From Acinetobacter sp. ANC 3813 (GTDB lineage Bacteria > Pseudomonadota > Gammaproteobacteria > Pseudomonadales > Moraxellaceae), in assembly GCF_002135435.1 (NCBI RefSeq), contig NZ_NEGK01000012.1:1-64000 (forward strand): a stretch of 64,000 nucleotides of DNA, given 5' to 3'. Below are positions 41,582 through 49,681 of the stretch, piece after piece; the first letter of the stretch is position 1; every line of letters begins with the position of its first letter. The position numbers and the translations under genes are program-made. The notes beneath the pieces were generated by a model, which worked only from the letters and a program-made list of their open reading frames with translations, made no database searches and was not told the DNA's origin.

Positions 41582-42201
41582 TATAGATTCTTCATTGCGC
41601 TCATTAGCGGATTGCCAGACAAGACACTGTTCAGCAGGGACTTGGCTTGCGCGAAAATTTCAGCAGTGCCGTCTGCTGAGCCGATAATTTGTCCAACCGA
41701 AGTTGCGGCGCCCAAATTATTCACTAAGCCGTAATAGTTGTATTTCGCATTGGCGGACGCGCGCTGAATGGTGCTGACGCCTTCTGCATCATAATCCAGC
41801 GCCTCAAAAGTCATTGTGACATTGGTAATGCGGTGCGCATTGACAAAACGGCCTTTGCGTCCGTCATAAATCCAGCCGTCCGTCGTGCCGCCATTGCTCT
41901 GCATAAGCTCACTGAATGCGGTCATTTGCCCCGTGTCGGTTTCAATGATCTGCAGCTGGCTGTCATAGCGGTTTTTCGGCGCGCCTGCGACATGGCCCTG
42001 AAAACCGCCTGCTAAGTTAAATTCGGCGCTTTCATTATTGGTAATTACGGGACGGCTGAAATTCACAATCAGCAGGGCAATGCTGGGCATCGCATCTGGA
42101 ACAAACATGCCGTTGCATTGCAGCATCGGCGCACTTAAGTTCTGCGCCAGAACAGCATCACCTGTGTAATCGTGTAGGGTTTGAATAAAGCTCTGTTTCA
42201 T
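41581..42201 (-). CDS. Tail/baseplate protein of unknown family
   Basis: A 206-residue protein with a beta-rich middle (SIALLIVNFSRPVI, SQLQIIETDTGQM, ITNVTMTFEALDYDAEG) and a helical C-terminus. It leads the hub/spike operon, so a tube-initiator or tail-terminator role is plausible. The start codon sits at the edge of a ten-pair hairpin (42200-42233). Confidence 0.5.
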   Translation of the reverse strand: MKQSFIQTLHDYTGDAVLAQNLSAPMLQCNGMFVPDAMPSIALLIVNFSRPVITNNESAEFNLAGGFQGHVAGAPKNRYDSQLQIIETDTGQMTAFSELMQSNGGTTDGWIYDGRKGRFVNAHRITNVTMTFEALDYDAEGVSTIQRASANAKYNYYGLVNNLGAATSVGQIIGSADGTAEIFAQAKSLLNSVLSGNPLMSAMKNL

Positions 42202-42233
42202 GACTATAAAACCTATATGGATTTATAGTCATT
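42200..42233. promoter_or_regulatory. Inverted repeat flanking a start codon
   Basis: TGACTATAAA and TTTATAGTCA pair over a 12-base loop; the second arm includes the ATG at 42201 on the minus strand. It lies exactly where transcripts from the late promoter would begin, so it could mask the start or protect the 5' end. Confidence 0.45.
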
Positions 42234-42270
42234 TTGCCTTTTTTACAGATCCCGCTTTTTGCGATATTCC
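42230..42270 (-). promoter_or_regulatory. Late promoter element, GGAATATC box and CAAAAT -10
   Basis: Box begins at 42270, hexamer at 42236-42231, with the shared 28-nt gap. Serves the unit 42201-38864. Confidence 0.7.
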
Positions 42271-42276
42271 TGATTT

Positions 42277-44292
42277 TTATCCGCCAGTATTCGCATTAAA
42301 CAGGACCCGAAGCTGGGTCAAGGTAATCAGCTGATCTGCAGGATTGCTGCTGTATACCGATTCTGCAATTTCAGATAAAAAGGCATGTATCCAGATGTAA
42401 TCCATCGTATCAGCCACAGCGGCCGCAAATATAGTTTGCATGCTGCCGGTTATAGCGCTATAGGCAAGCGCCTGAATATTCGCCGTATATAGCGCATTTG
42501 TCGCGGCTTGCGCCGTATCCTGAAAATAAGCCTGCTTCATGGCCGCATAAATCATTTCCCGATTGCTGGCGCTTTCCTCTTCATCCGCAATAGCCAAAGC
42601 CAATAAAAATACGTTTGATTTTTCTATTGCAGTCACGTCATAAACTTCCTGCGCATCTTCCGCAGCAAAATCAGGGTTCGGAACTTTCTCTGAAACTATG
42701 GTGAATTGATCATCGACCTGATACGGCGGAACAGATGCAGCCGATGGGTCATAATTCGGATTGCTTTGACGCGGCACAGTAATCAGCTGAATTAAGTCTG
42801 GGTCACTGGCATAAATCGGGTCATACACCACATCGCCATTGGCTTGAATCTCTGCTGAACGCAAGCCGTCAATATTCCCGCTGGCATCAGCATGGCCGTC
42901 ATTCCAATAGGTTTTAAACGCCTCAAAAACCGCATCTGCTGTTTCGCCTTTCCATGCCTGAGAATCATAGGCATAGGTGAAATAAAACTCAGCCGCATCC
43001 ATAATGCCGTCGGTGTAAGTCGGTTCAGGCGTCATATAGCTGTAATTCTGCAGATAGGTTTCACTGCTCTCGGTTGAACCGTCCAGCACCAAGCCGCCAT
43101 CCAAAGTGCGCTCAGCCCATTCTGGACTGTTTTGCACCAGATCCTGCATAAGCTTCTGCGCAGCGTCCAGATATGTATCAAAGCTTTTGAAAGCGCCCGC
43201 TTTAAAAATGTGCGGCTGTGTGCGGCTGATCCCCGCAGGGCCGCTTCTTTTCAGTCCGCCGTCTGAATACTGCCATCCCAAATAGTCAAGCACCGCATTC
43301 ATTTCAGCTCTGCCTGTGTAAGACACATCCGCGCTGGCTTCTATACGCGCAATAAGCACTGTCGCTGTATCCGCAGTATTCGCCGTGTAATCCGCTGGGA
43401 CTTTCAGGATCTGTACTGCGCTGGCCGCATTATCAAATGCATAAGCGTCATAATTTGGATGAAGCCGCGCAATTTCATTTGCAACGGCCTGCATTTGCTG
43501 ATACTTCGCTATAGACATCACAGACAGTGCCAAAGGCGCCAGATTGACCACAGCCAAAGCATAGACTGTATCAACCAAATCCGTTCTGAATCCATTGTAT
43601 TCAACGGTAAAGCCTACAATGTCAAAAGTTCGAGCCACACCCCAATCCGTGAACGGGATGCGGTCCACGATCAGATCTTCAAAATACTGATAATTTGCCG
43701 CAGCATACGCTTTGTATGCCATGCCCATGCCAATATCATCAATATCATCAAAGTCCATGCCAGCCATAATCTTTGACACGATATTTGCAGGCACCAGCTT
43801 GGCAATCATCGGCGCAATTTCGCGGATTTTATCTGCATTGACTTCTTGATTAATCGTAATGGCAATACGGGACGTCAAAAATGAATTAATCGTTGGTTCA
43901 GTCGTCGCCAAAGCAGGGTATTCATTCGACCGCTCAATGCTGTGATATAGACGGCTGATTTCCCACTGATTGCCCCAGATCATCGTCAGCACAAATTCCA
44001 GAAATGCCAGTCCGCGCTTTGAACCAAGTGAACGCCAGTTCGCATAAATCACACGCATGATAATGTCTGAAATTTCGCTTTTACGCAGGACCACTAAGCC
44101 ATCCTGCTTAGTGAAGCGCTCCACGACGGTTGCGCTGCCAAAATGAGGCATGCCATAGTCGTGAATATTTTTAATCTGCATGCCGTAAAGATCATCAAAC
44201 AGCTTGATAAATAGGGCCTGCAGCTGTCTTTCCGTATCATCATAAGCAAAAGATGATTTATAAGGCTCTAAAAGGCTTATAGAACTGTCCAT
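42277..44292 (-). CDS. Baseplate wedge protein, gpI-like N-terminus with long extension
   Basis: A 671-residue protein. The first 150 residues have the tail-protein-I plan: TERQLQALFIKLFDDLYGM, RVIYANWRSLGSKRGLAFLE and FVLTMIWGNQWEISRLYHSI. The remaining 500 residues include several acidic, Tyr/Ala-rich repeats and end in strands and helices. It directly follows, with 15 bp overlap, the baseplate J gene, the usual J-I order in P2-like tails. The long extension may connect to fibres. Confidence 0.65.
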   Translation of the reverse strand: MDSSISLLEPYKSSFAYDDTERQLQALFIKLFDDLYGMQIKNIHDYGMPHFGSATVVERFTKQDGLVVLRKSEISDIIMRVIYANWRSLGSKRGLAFLEFVLTMIWGNQWEISRLYHSIERSNEYPALATTEPTINSFLTSRIAITINQEVNADKIREIAPMIAKLVPANIVSKIMAGMDFDDIDDIGMGMAYKAYAAANYQYFEDLIVDRIPFTDWGVARTFDIVGFTVEYNGFRTDLVDTVYALAVVNLAPLALSVMSIAKYQQMQAVANEIARLHPNYDAYAFDNAASAVQILKVPADYTANTADTATVLIARIEASADVSYTGRAEMNAVLDYLGWQYSDGGLKRSGPAGISRTQPHIFKAGAFKSFDTYLDAAQKLMQDLVQNSPEWAERTLDGGLVLDGSTESSETYLQNYSYMTPEPTYTDGIMDAAEFYFTYAYDSQAWKGETADAVFEAFKTYWNDGHADASGNIDGLRSAEIQANGDVVYDPIYASDPDLIQLITVPRQSNPNYDPSAASVPPYQVDDQFTIVSEKVPNPDFAAEDAQEVYDVTAIEKSNVFLLALAIADEEESASNREMIYAAMKQAYFQDTAQAATNALYTANIQALAYSAITGSMQTIFAAAVADTMDYIWIHAFLSEIAESVYSSNPADQLITLTQLRVLFNANTGG

Positions 44293-45734
44293 CGACTGCC
44301 CCCAGATAAACTAGATCGCTGAATATCAATCTCAATCGTGCTGGCATCCATGTAAAGCCAATGGTGCGGCTTGACTGGGTTTTCCTGCAGATCCTCTGTC
44401 TCAATACTTAAATTAGATTGACGGTCCTGAAAGGCCAGAACATCACGCTGCAGCAGCTGGCTGATTTCCAGCAAGTTAAAGCCGTTTTGCAGATAGTAGC
44501 TGGCTGCAATCTGCTCTTTGCCGTAATGGCTCAGCAATAGCGATTTAATCTGCTCTTTGACCGCATCCACATCATGAACAGGCGAAAGCACGGCATTCAC
44601 TTTAATTCTGAATTTACGCTCTTCTGCCGGCTTAAATACAATGTTTGAATTGCCGTACAGGCTGTCTGCCTGCGCAATCAAATTGGCAACTTCACCGCAG
44701 ATCAGCGCATACTCGCCGCTGTTTTTAGGCGTGATGCTGACAAACAAATGGTTAATATTCGCCACACTTGCGCCGTAATGCGTTTCATGAATAGACTCAT
44801 TCCAGACGTTCAGGAAATATGAGCGCGACATAAAGTTTTTACGGACTAAAAACTCAAAATTACCCAAAAATACGGCGTTATCATCATGCGTCGGATAAGA
44901 CGCCAGCAGGCGCATCTGATCAATGCTTAGCGGATTCGCGCCCATACGCACCAAGCCGCCCGCTTCAAATTTAATGCGCAGCTTGCCTTCTTTCGCCGTA
45001 TAGGTTTCAACCAGCATGGCATCACTTAAATTCGCAGCATCCAATTCCCCGTCTGTTTCAACAATGGTAATGCTTAGTTCTGTATTGGCCTGCAGTGTAT
45101 GCCCAGTGCGTTCAGAATCGCCAAATTCAAGCGTTAAGCTGCGCAGGGTATCAGTCTTAAGGGTAATGGCCTTTTCACCCGCCTGCGCGTTCATCCAGCG
45201 CGTTACAAAGCTGTATAAATCCCCTTCATTGTCTTTAACGCTCAATGAGCATAGCGCCATGTCTTCTGTGATGGGCAGCTGGAATGAAAAAAACGGCAAG
45301 GTTTCAGTAATGGTTTTAACCACAATACGCTCTTGCGACTGCTCTGCCAGTACACGGATTTCATCGCCTGCAGGGATTTCAGCATTCTGAATAAAACGCC
45401 AGACTCGCCCCTGACCATCCTCAAACACTCGGCCGCTTTGCATCGTCACGCGCTCTGTGCCATTGTTTTTAATTGATACACGGTGCTGTGTCGCCGTACC
45501 CTTGGGCAAAATACCCTTATTGCTGGCATCCGCTAGAATTGTGGATTCACGGCTCTTAATGAATGGCTCTAATTCAGAAACATCCACATCACGGCCAAGC
45601 TCTGCCAGCATGTGCTGCATCACTTGAATTGGCGCTGTGACTGTTGGGTCCCCCGCTAAATAGCGGGCTTGAATTTCAGGAAAATCCTGTAAAGCAATTT
45701 CAGTCACTTGCTTAATTTTGGTCAATGAAGGCAT
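44277..45734 (-). CDS. Baseplate J-like wedge protein
   Basis: A 485-residue protein. SELEPFIKSRESTILADASN, LPKGTATQHRVSIKNNG, then WRFIQNAEIPAGDEIRVLAE match the N-terminal domains of gpJ/gp47. The centre has NVWNESIHETHYGASVANIN and the C-terminal part has KVNAVLSPVHDVDAVKEQIK and GFNLLEISQLLQRDV, all in the order seen in baseplate J proteins. It builds the baseplate wedge of a contractile tail. Confidence 0.8.
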   Translation of the reverse strand: MPSLTKIKQVTEIALQDFPEIQARYLAGDPTVTAPIQVMQHMLAELGRDVDVSELEPFIKSRESTILADASNKGILPKGTATQHRVSIKNNGTERVTMQSGRVFEDGQGRVWRFIQNAEIPAGDEIRVLAEQSQERIVVKTITETLPFFSFQLPITEDMALCSLSVKDNEGDLYSFVTRWMNAQAGEKAITLKTDTLRSLTLEFGDSERTGHTLQANTELSITIVETDGELDAANLSDAMLVETYTAKEGKLRIKFEAGGLVRMGANPLSIDQMRLLASYPTHDDNAVFLGNFEFLVRKNFMSRSYFLNVWNESIHETHYGASVANINHLFVSITPKNSGEYALICGEVANLIAQADSLYGNSNIVFKPAEERKFRIKVNAVLSPVHDVDAVKEQIKSLLLSHYGKEQIAASYYLQNGFNLLEISQLLQRDVLAFQDRQSNLSIETEDLQENPVKPHHWLYMDASTIEIDIQRSSLSGGSRWTVL

Positions 45735-45738
45735 ACAT

Positions 45739-46053
45739 TTAAACCTCTACAGTTTCAGCGGTTTCCGTCTTGATTTTCAGACGGTCTGCGCCGATAACAA
45801 AGTAATAGCGCTTGGTTTCAAAGTTCACTTTTTCATGCGCGATATAAAGCTCAGAATCTGAGATGTTTTTAAGAATTGGAATGTCTTCACGCGCCCACTG
45901 CAGAAGTAAATCTGCTGAATCTTCCGTCATAGGCTTTTGCAGGATCTGCCGCGGATTTCTGCCGTAATTCACGCCGATATAGCCGTTTGGCGGCGTCGCC
46001 ATCCAGTGTTCCAGCATGCGCAGAATATCCGAAACGCGAAAAATGAAATTCAT
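45739..46053 (-). CDS. Baseplate protein, gp25/gpW-like
   Basis: A 104-residue protein. VSDILRMLEHWMATPPNGYI followed by GVNYGRNPRQILQKPM and a helix WAREDIPILKNISDSEL resembles the gp25/gpW family in size and in the turn that normally reads PDYG. It lies directly before the J gene, the expected place. The sequence match is loose. Confidence 0.55.
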   Translation of the reverse strand: MNFIFRVSDILRMLEHWMATPPNGYIGVNYGRNPRQILQKPMTEDSADLLLQWAREDIPILKNISDSELYIAHEKVNFETKRYYFVIGADRLKIKTETAETVEV

Positions 46054-46400
46054 GGGTGCTGGACCTTAAGAATTGTAAAAGCCGCTATGCCAAAATAAAT
46101 ACGCGCCTTGGCATACATGATTAAAGTACCCAACCAGCATATATATCCAGCATAATCAGGATAAAACGCCTCTATGAAGTACAGCAGGCAAAATCCAAAC
46201 AATGCGACTTCAAAAATGCACGTCATGAGCATGAAGCGAAATGCATACTTATGCGCCTGAATAAAACCAGCAAAGCTTAAAACGCTTCTTTTTTTTGCAA
46301 ATTCCGCAATCAGGGCACCATTCGTCCAGTGCAGAATCAATCCCCACTGAATAAAAAAAGCAATCGCTATAACTGCGCACAAATAGACTGAAAAACTCAT
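46050..46400 (-). CDS. Three-helix membrane protein inside the baseplate operon
   Basis: A 116-residue protein with hydrophobic helices VYLCAVIAIAFFIQWGLIL, FMLMTCIFEVALFGFCLLYF and YICWLGTLIMYA. ATGA-type overlap with the following gene. A membrane protein inside a virion operon is odd; superinfection exclusion or a tail-tip-to-membrane function are possible. No family recognised. Confidence 0.55.
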   Translation of the reverse strand: MSFSVYLCAVIAIAFFIQWGLILHWTNGALIAEFAKKRSVLSFAGFIQAHKYAFRFMLMTCIFEVALFGFCLLYFIEAFYPDYAGYICWLGTLIMYAKARIYFGIAAFTILKVQHP

Positions 46401-46922
46401 TTAAGCTGCTCCCTTAATAGCTTCAAGCTCCGCTTTTTTAGCCGCCAGTGAATCACGGCGCGCCTGCAGGATCTCTTCCTGTTCTTTTAGATATGCGCGC
46501 GTCATTTCAATGCGCTTGCGGACGGTAGGCGCTGGGGCCTTGGTGCGTGGAATGATGACCCGCGCAGACAGGCGTTTCACATTGAATTTATCCTGATTTG
46601 CTTTCAGCTTTAGAGCCAGACTCTCCAAGCCCTCCATAAAGCCCGTCATATTGTCATAGTCCATGACACGTACCAGCGGAATGTTTTTATTGTTCATAAA
46701 GTGCTGGACCACATCGCCATCCGTGCGCAGCACAAATGAAAGCGTTTGCCCCTCTTCCATGCTGAAAGTGATTTTCTTGGTCGCCTGATCGGGTCCGCGC
46801 TTAATCATCTTGTCAACAATAATTAAAGCGACTTTTTGCTTTGTTGCCTGTTCCAAAACTTCACGGATTTTGATCACCAGCGGATGAGATTCTGCAAGTT
46901 CTGCCAGTACGAATTTAGCCAT
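46401..46922 (-). CDS. Virion-associated protein with basic coiled-coil C-terminus
   Basis: A 173-residue protein started at ATG 46922, since the longer frame crosses a terminator and a promoter. N-terminal half alpha/beta (VALIIVDKMIKRG, FSMEEGQTLSFVLRTDGDVV); the rest is a basic linker and a coiled coil (YLKEQEEILQARRDSLAAKK). The strand order and IPLVRVMDYDNM resemble proteins accompanying defence-against-restriction genes, but this is uncertain. First gene behind the late promoter at 46957. Confidence 0.5.
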   Translation of the reverse strand: MAKFVLAELAESHPLVIKIREVLEQATKQKVALIIVDKMIKRGPDQATKKITFSMEEGQTLSFVLRTDGDVVQHFMNNKNIPLVRVMDYDNMTGFMEGLESLALKLKANQDKFNVKRLSARVIIPRTKAPAPTVRKRIEMTRAYLKEQEEILQARRDSLAAKKAELEAIKGAA

Positions 46923-46956
46923 AGTTTTATGCTCAAAAATTGAATTGCTATGGCTG

Positions 46957-46997
46957 TATTTTGGATGATTTAAAAAAGCGGGGTTTTGCGGTATTCC
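46957..46997 (-). promoter_or_regulatory. Late promoter element, GGAATACC box and CAAAAT -10
   Basis: Box begins at 46997, hexamer at 46963-46958. It follows the terminator at 47003-47030 and serves the baseplate unit from 46922 to 42277. Confidence 0.7.
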
Positions 46998-47002
46998 TAA
47001 TG

Positions 47003-47030
47003 AAAAGCGCCGTAAAATATACGGCGCTTT
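47003..47030 (-). terminator. Intrinsic terminator
   Basis: AAAGCGCCGTA and TACGGCGCTTT form a strong stem; the T-run on the minus strand is short (TTTTC). Follows the stop at 47036. Confidence 0.7.
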
Positions 47031-47035
47031 GGTCT

Positions 47036-47470
47036 TTATTCGCGTTCTGCCATTTCCTTGAACTGAGCAAATATGCACTGATACAAATCATCATTCAGCT
47101 CCTCTTCACTGTATGAGCCGCTGAACAGGGCAATCGTATTGCCTTCGCCGTCGGTGCTGTGCGGCAGGCGGTCATCCAGCAAATACAGCTGATTCAGCTG
47201 CAGTTCAGTGCGCTGGCCGCCGATGCATATCGCATCTGGTTTTTCCATTTGAATCGGCATAAAAAAGAAATAGCCCGTTTCATCCGTATGCTCATTTATT
47301 GGCGATTTCCAGCCATAAATCTGCGCATCACGCTGCGGTCCTGTCGTCACAATATTCAGCATATCCACGCCAATCGGCTTATTCAGCACTGCTGTAACGC
47401 AATTTGCCGCAGTTTGCGCATAAGCCCCAAGCGGAATATCCAATACAAGGTTTTCTAATTTCTTAAACAT
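47036..47470 (-). CDS. Array-controlled protein with cupin-like strands
   Basis: A 144-residue protein. The core GYFFFMPIQMEKPDAICIGG then LQLNQLYLLDDRLPHSTDGE looks like the strand pairs of a cupin or dioxygenase-type barrel, with one His in LPHST. Metal ligands are not complete, so enzyme activity is doubtful. It is alone between a 17-bp-step array and a terminator, a stand-alone unit in the middle of late genes. Confidence 0.5.
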   Translation of the reverse strand: MFKKLENLVLDIPLGAYAQTAANCVTAVLNKPIGVDMLNIVTTGPQRDAQIYGWKSPINEHTDETGYFFFMPIQMEKPDAICIGGQRTELQLNQLYLLDDRLPHSTDGEGNTIALFSGSYSEEELNDDLYQCIFAQFKEMAERE

Positions 47471-47520
47471 TATCGCTATCCTTATCCTTGATGAATCAAA
47501 GCCCCGTTAAGGGCCTTGAT

Positions 47521-47570
47521 TTTTATTGATGAACAATATGTTCATTTGAACACTTTGTTTAAATGTTCAT
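47521..47570. promoter_or_regulatory. 17-bp-step operator array (three units)
   Basis: Units begin at 47521 (right half), 47538 (ATGTTCATTTGAACAC) and 47555 (TTGTTTAAATGTTCAT, partial). The array overlaps the last codons of the gene ending at 47559 and lies 51 bp upstream of the start at 47470. Confidence 0.7.
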
Positions 47571-48323
47571 TTGTTTCGCTTTTTTCATCGAACGCATACG
47601 GCTTTTAATCGCACTGCTAGAGCTTGCTTTGCGGCGGGCTTTGCTCAAAGCCTGACGCTGAGCAGCTGACAGCTTCACTTTGCCAGATACACGCTTATTG
47701 ACCACGGTTACACGGCCATTCCGGATAGCTTTCACGGCTTTATAAACCAGCTTGCCAAATTTGCCTGATTTCGTCGTGGTTTTACCGACTGAAACGCCGT
47801 CAATCATGAGTTCAGAATCTTCATCTTCCGCCTCGCCGTATACGAACATATCCGTAAATTCAGGCAGATCTTCACTGCTTGGAAGATTAGACAGAATCTG
47901 CTCTGCAGCAGCCTCAATCGCTTCATTGGCTTCAACATCTTCACTGAAAATAGTAGCGATTAAATCATCAGAAACGCCCAGTGAAGCCATAGCGTCCTGT
48001 ACGTTTGCGATAATGATGTCAAGCGTCGCCTGATCCGCTTCAAACTCTTCATCATCACCGCTGGATACGCCTGCAATCAGCGTATCAAGGCGGTCTGTAG
48101 GCAGCTCACCTTCTTCAAGATTTTTTTCAACAATATCGTCAGCCAAGACTAAAGACAGCGCTAATGCCATACGGCGCAAGCCCTGAATTTCTGAGTTCAG
48201 CGCGCCCGTATTGATATCATCGCTATCCAGCACTGCAGCAGCAGCGGCGCCCGCAGCGCTATCAATCAGCAGCTGCTGAGCATCGGTTTGAATTTGAAGA
48301 AATGGAAAAAGTTGTGTGTTCAT
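47559..48323 (-). CDS. Virion protein with acidic body and basic C-terminal tail
   Basis: A 254-residue protein started at ATG 48323 (AGGTG upstream). The first 190 residues are acidic and helical (ADDIVEKNLEEGELPTDRLD). The C-terminal 60 residues are very basic: VKLSAAQRQALSKARRKASS and RMRSMKKAKQ. A basic tail that may contact DNA, located near the capsid gene, suggests an internal or scaffold-like head protein. The basic tail recalls proteins next to capsid genes in other phages; role not known. Confidence 0.55.
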   Translation of the reverse strand: MNTQLFPFLQIQTDAQQLLIDSAAGAAAAAVLDSDDINTGALNSEIQGLRRMALALSLVLADDIVEKNLEEGELPTDRLDTLIAGVSSGDDEEFEADQATLDIIIANVQDAMASLGVSDDLIATIFSEDVEANEAIEAAAEQILSNLPSSEDLPEFTDMFVYGEAEDEDSELMIDGVSVGKTTTKSGKFGKLVYKAVKAIRNGRVTVVNKRVSGKVKLSAAQRQALSKARRKASSSSAIKSRMRSMKKAKQMNI

Positions 48324-48334
48324 AGCTACACCTA

Positions 48335-49678
48335 TTAAGCTGAAATTCGTGTTTTTAAGCGGCCAGCGCGCGCTGTGCCTTGTGTGTGGTATCCGCATTC
48401 CAGCTCAAAAGTGTCATGTGGACGGTCCGTGCTAGGGACAATGCTTAAATCGTAATACCCGCCAAGCTCATCAGACATCACCAGAAGAGGACGGTCTTTA
48501 GACGTGCAATTGTCAAGAAATTCCGTGCATTCCGTTGTTGCATCTTCAATGAATCCAGTCATGTGCTTTTGCAGATGACGCTTGCAAATATCAATCAGGC
48601 GGCTGTCAATAAACATGGAAATGTCACTGGCATTGCACAGCTTTAAAAGGCTCTGATTGTCATTGTATGTGGTCAGGCTGTCGTCCAGAATGAAGCGGAT
48701 GCCGTTTGGATAGCGCTCACGTTTCACCATATTGATTTTTGCATTCGCCAGACGCTTAAAGTCAGGGTCATCTAAAAAAATCTCAGGGTTTTGCTGAATA
48801 CCCAAGTAGCTGAAAGGGTAGTCATGCCCTGCGATTGGACGGTGAATTGCAGGAATGCCGTTACGGTCTTTATTGCCTTGACGCAGCACATAACGGCCAA
48901 GCAATGTACCGCCGCACCAGCGCGCAACTTTTTTGCCTTTCAGTTTTTTTGCATCAAAAGGACGGGCAATGATTGGCGCCCAGATGAACGTTACAAAATG
49001 CTCATCCAGCGTCAGGTCTTCCGCCATAGCTACAGCCTGATCAATCGTCAGGGTCGGCGGCAGCTCAACAATCAAGCGCACACGCATTTTTTTTGCCGCG
49101 CGCACCAATGCCGTATAATCCTGCAGATTATCGCCAACTTGATAATAAAGGACCGTGGCCTGATCATCCTGACGAATCAGCGTTTGATAAATATCTGGGA
49201 CACTGCTTGGCTGTCCTGTCGGCACAGTGAGCAGCTGGCGTTTTTTACCCAAAGTTGCATAAGGGTTGTATGATTCCGCACTGTCAGAAGCCAAAGCTTC
49301 GTCAAAGAAATCAGACGGACCAGCAGGGAGGTTATTCTCAAATAGATTCAGCTCAATATCGCTGAAATCCCCGTGGGCATCCATAACCGCGACAATTGAA
49401 TTAACTTCATTTTCATCAGCACTCAGCATGCCCTTAAAGAAGTAAATGCCGTCATTATTTGTATCATCGTAAAACAGCACAGATAATGACAATTCATCCA
49501 GCGCCTTGATGGGTGCTGTTTGAGTCAATCCAACCGCCATCATGACAGCTGAATCGAAATAGTTATCAGAAGAAAAAGCCAATTCAAAAACTGGGTCTTC
49601 TGAATAAGACGGCTCAGTGTCTGCTAAACGCAGATCCATTGCACCGCTTGTCAACAAAGTCAGGATATAACTCAGCAT
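48335..49678 (-). CDS. Tail sheath-like protein
   Basis: A 447-residue protein. VTFIWAPIIARPFDAKKLKG, then VARWCGGTLLGRYVLRQGNK and AIHRPIAGHDYPFSYLGIQQ, then YPNGIRFILDDSLTTYNDNQ and LCNASDISMFIDSRLIDIC follow the order of the conserved sheath core: date-like WAP strand, insertion, then an Arg/Leu-rich C-terminal domain. Length is typical for sheath proteins. Contractile sheath agrees with the J, spike and gp25-like genes. Medium confidence because sheath sequences vary. Confidence 0.6.
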   Translation of the reverse strand: MLSYILTLLTSGAMDLRLADTEPSYSEDPVFELAFSSDNYFDSAVMMAVGLTQTAPIKALDELSLSVLFYDDTNNDGIYFFKGMLSADENEVNSIVAVMDAHGDFSDIELNLFENNLPAGPSDFFDEALASDSAESYNPYATLGKKRQLLTVPTGQPSSVPDIYQTLIRQDDQATVLYYQVGDNLQDYTALVRAAKKMRVRLIVELPPTLTIDQAVAMAEDLTLDEHFVTFIWAPIIARPFDAKKLKGKKVARWCGGTLLGRYVLRQGNKDRNGIPAIHRPIAGHDYPFSYLGIQQNPEIFLDDPDFKRLANAKINMVKRERYPNGIRFILDDSLTTYNDNQSLLKLCNASDISMFIDSRLIDICKRHLQKHMTGFIEDATTECTEFLDNCTSKDRPLLVMSDELGGYYDLSIVPSTDRPHDTFELECGYHTQGTARAGRLKTRISA

Positions 49679-49681
49679 AGC

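Noticed and set aside
46923..47078. 52-residue extension of the protein starting at 46922
   Set aside because: It would translate the terminator at 47003-47030 and the late promoter at 46957-46997.
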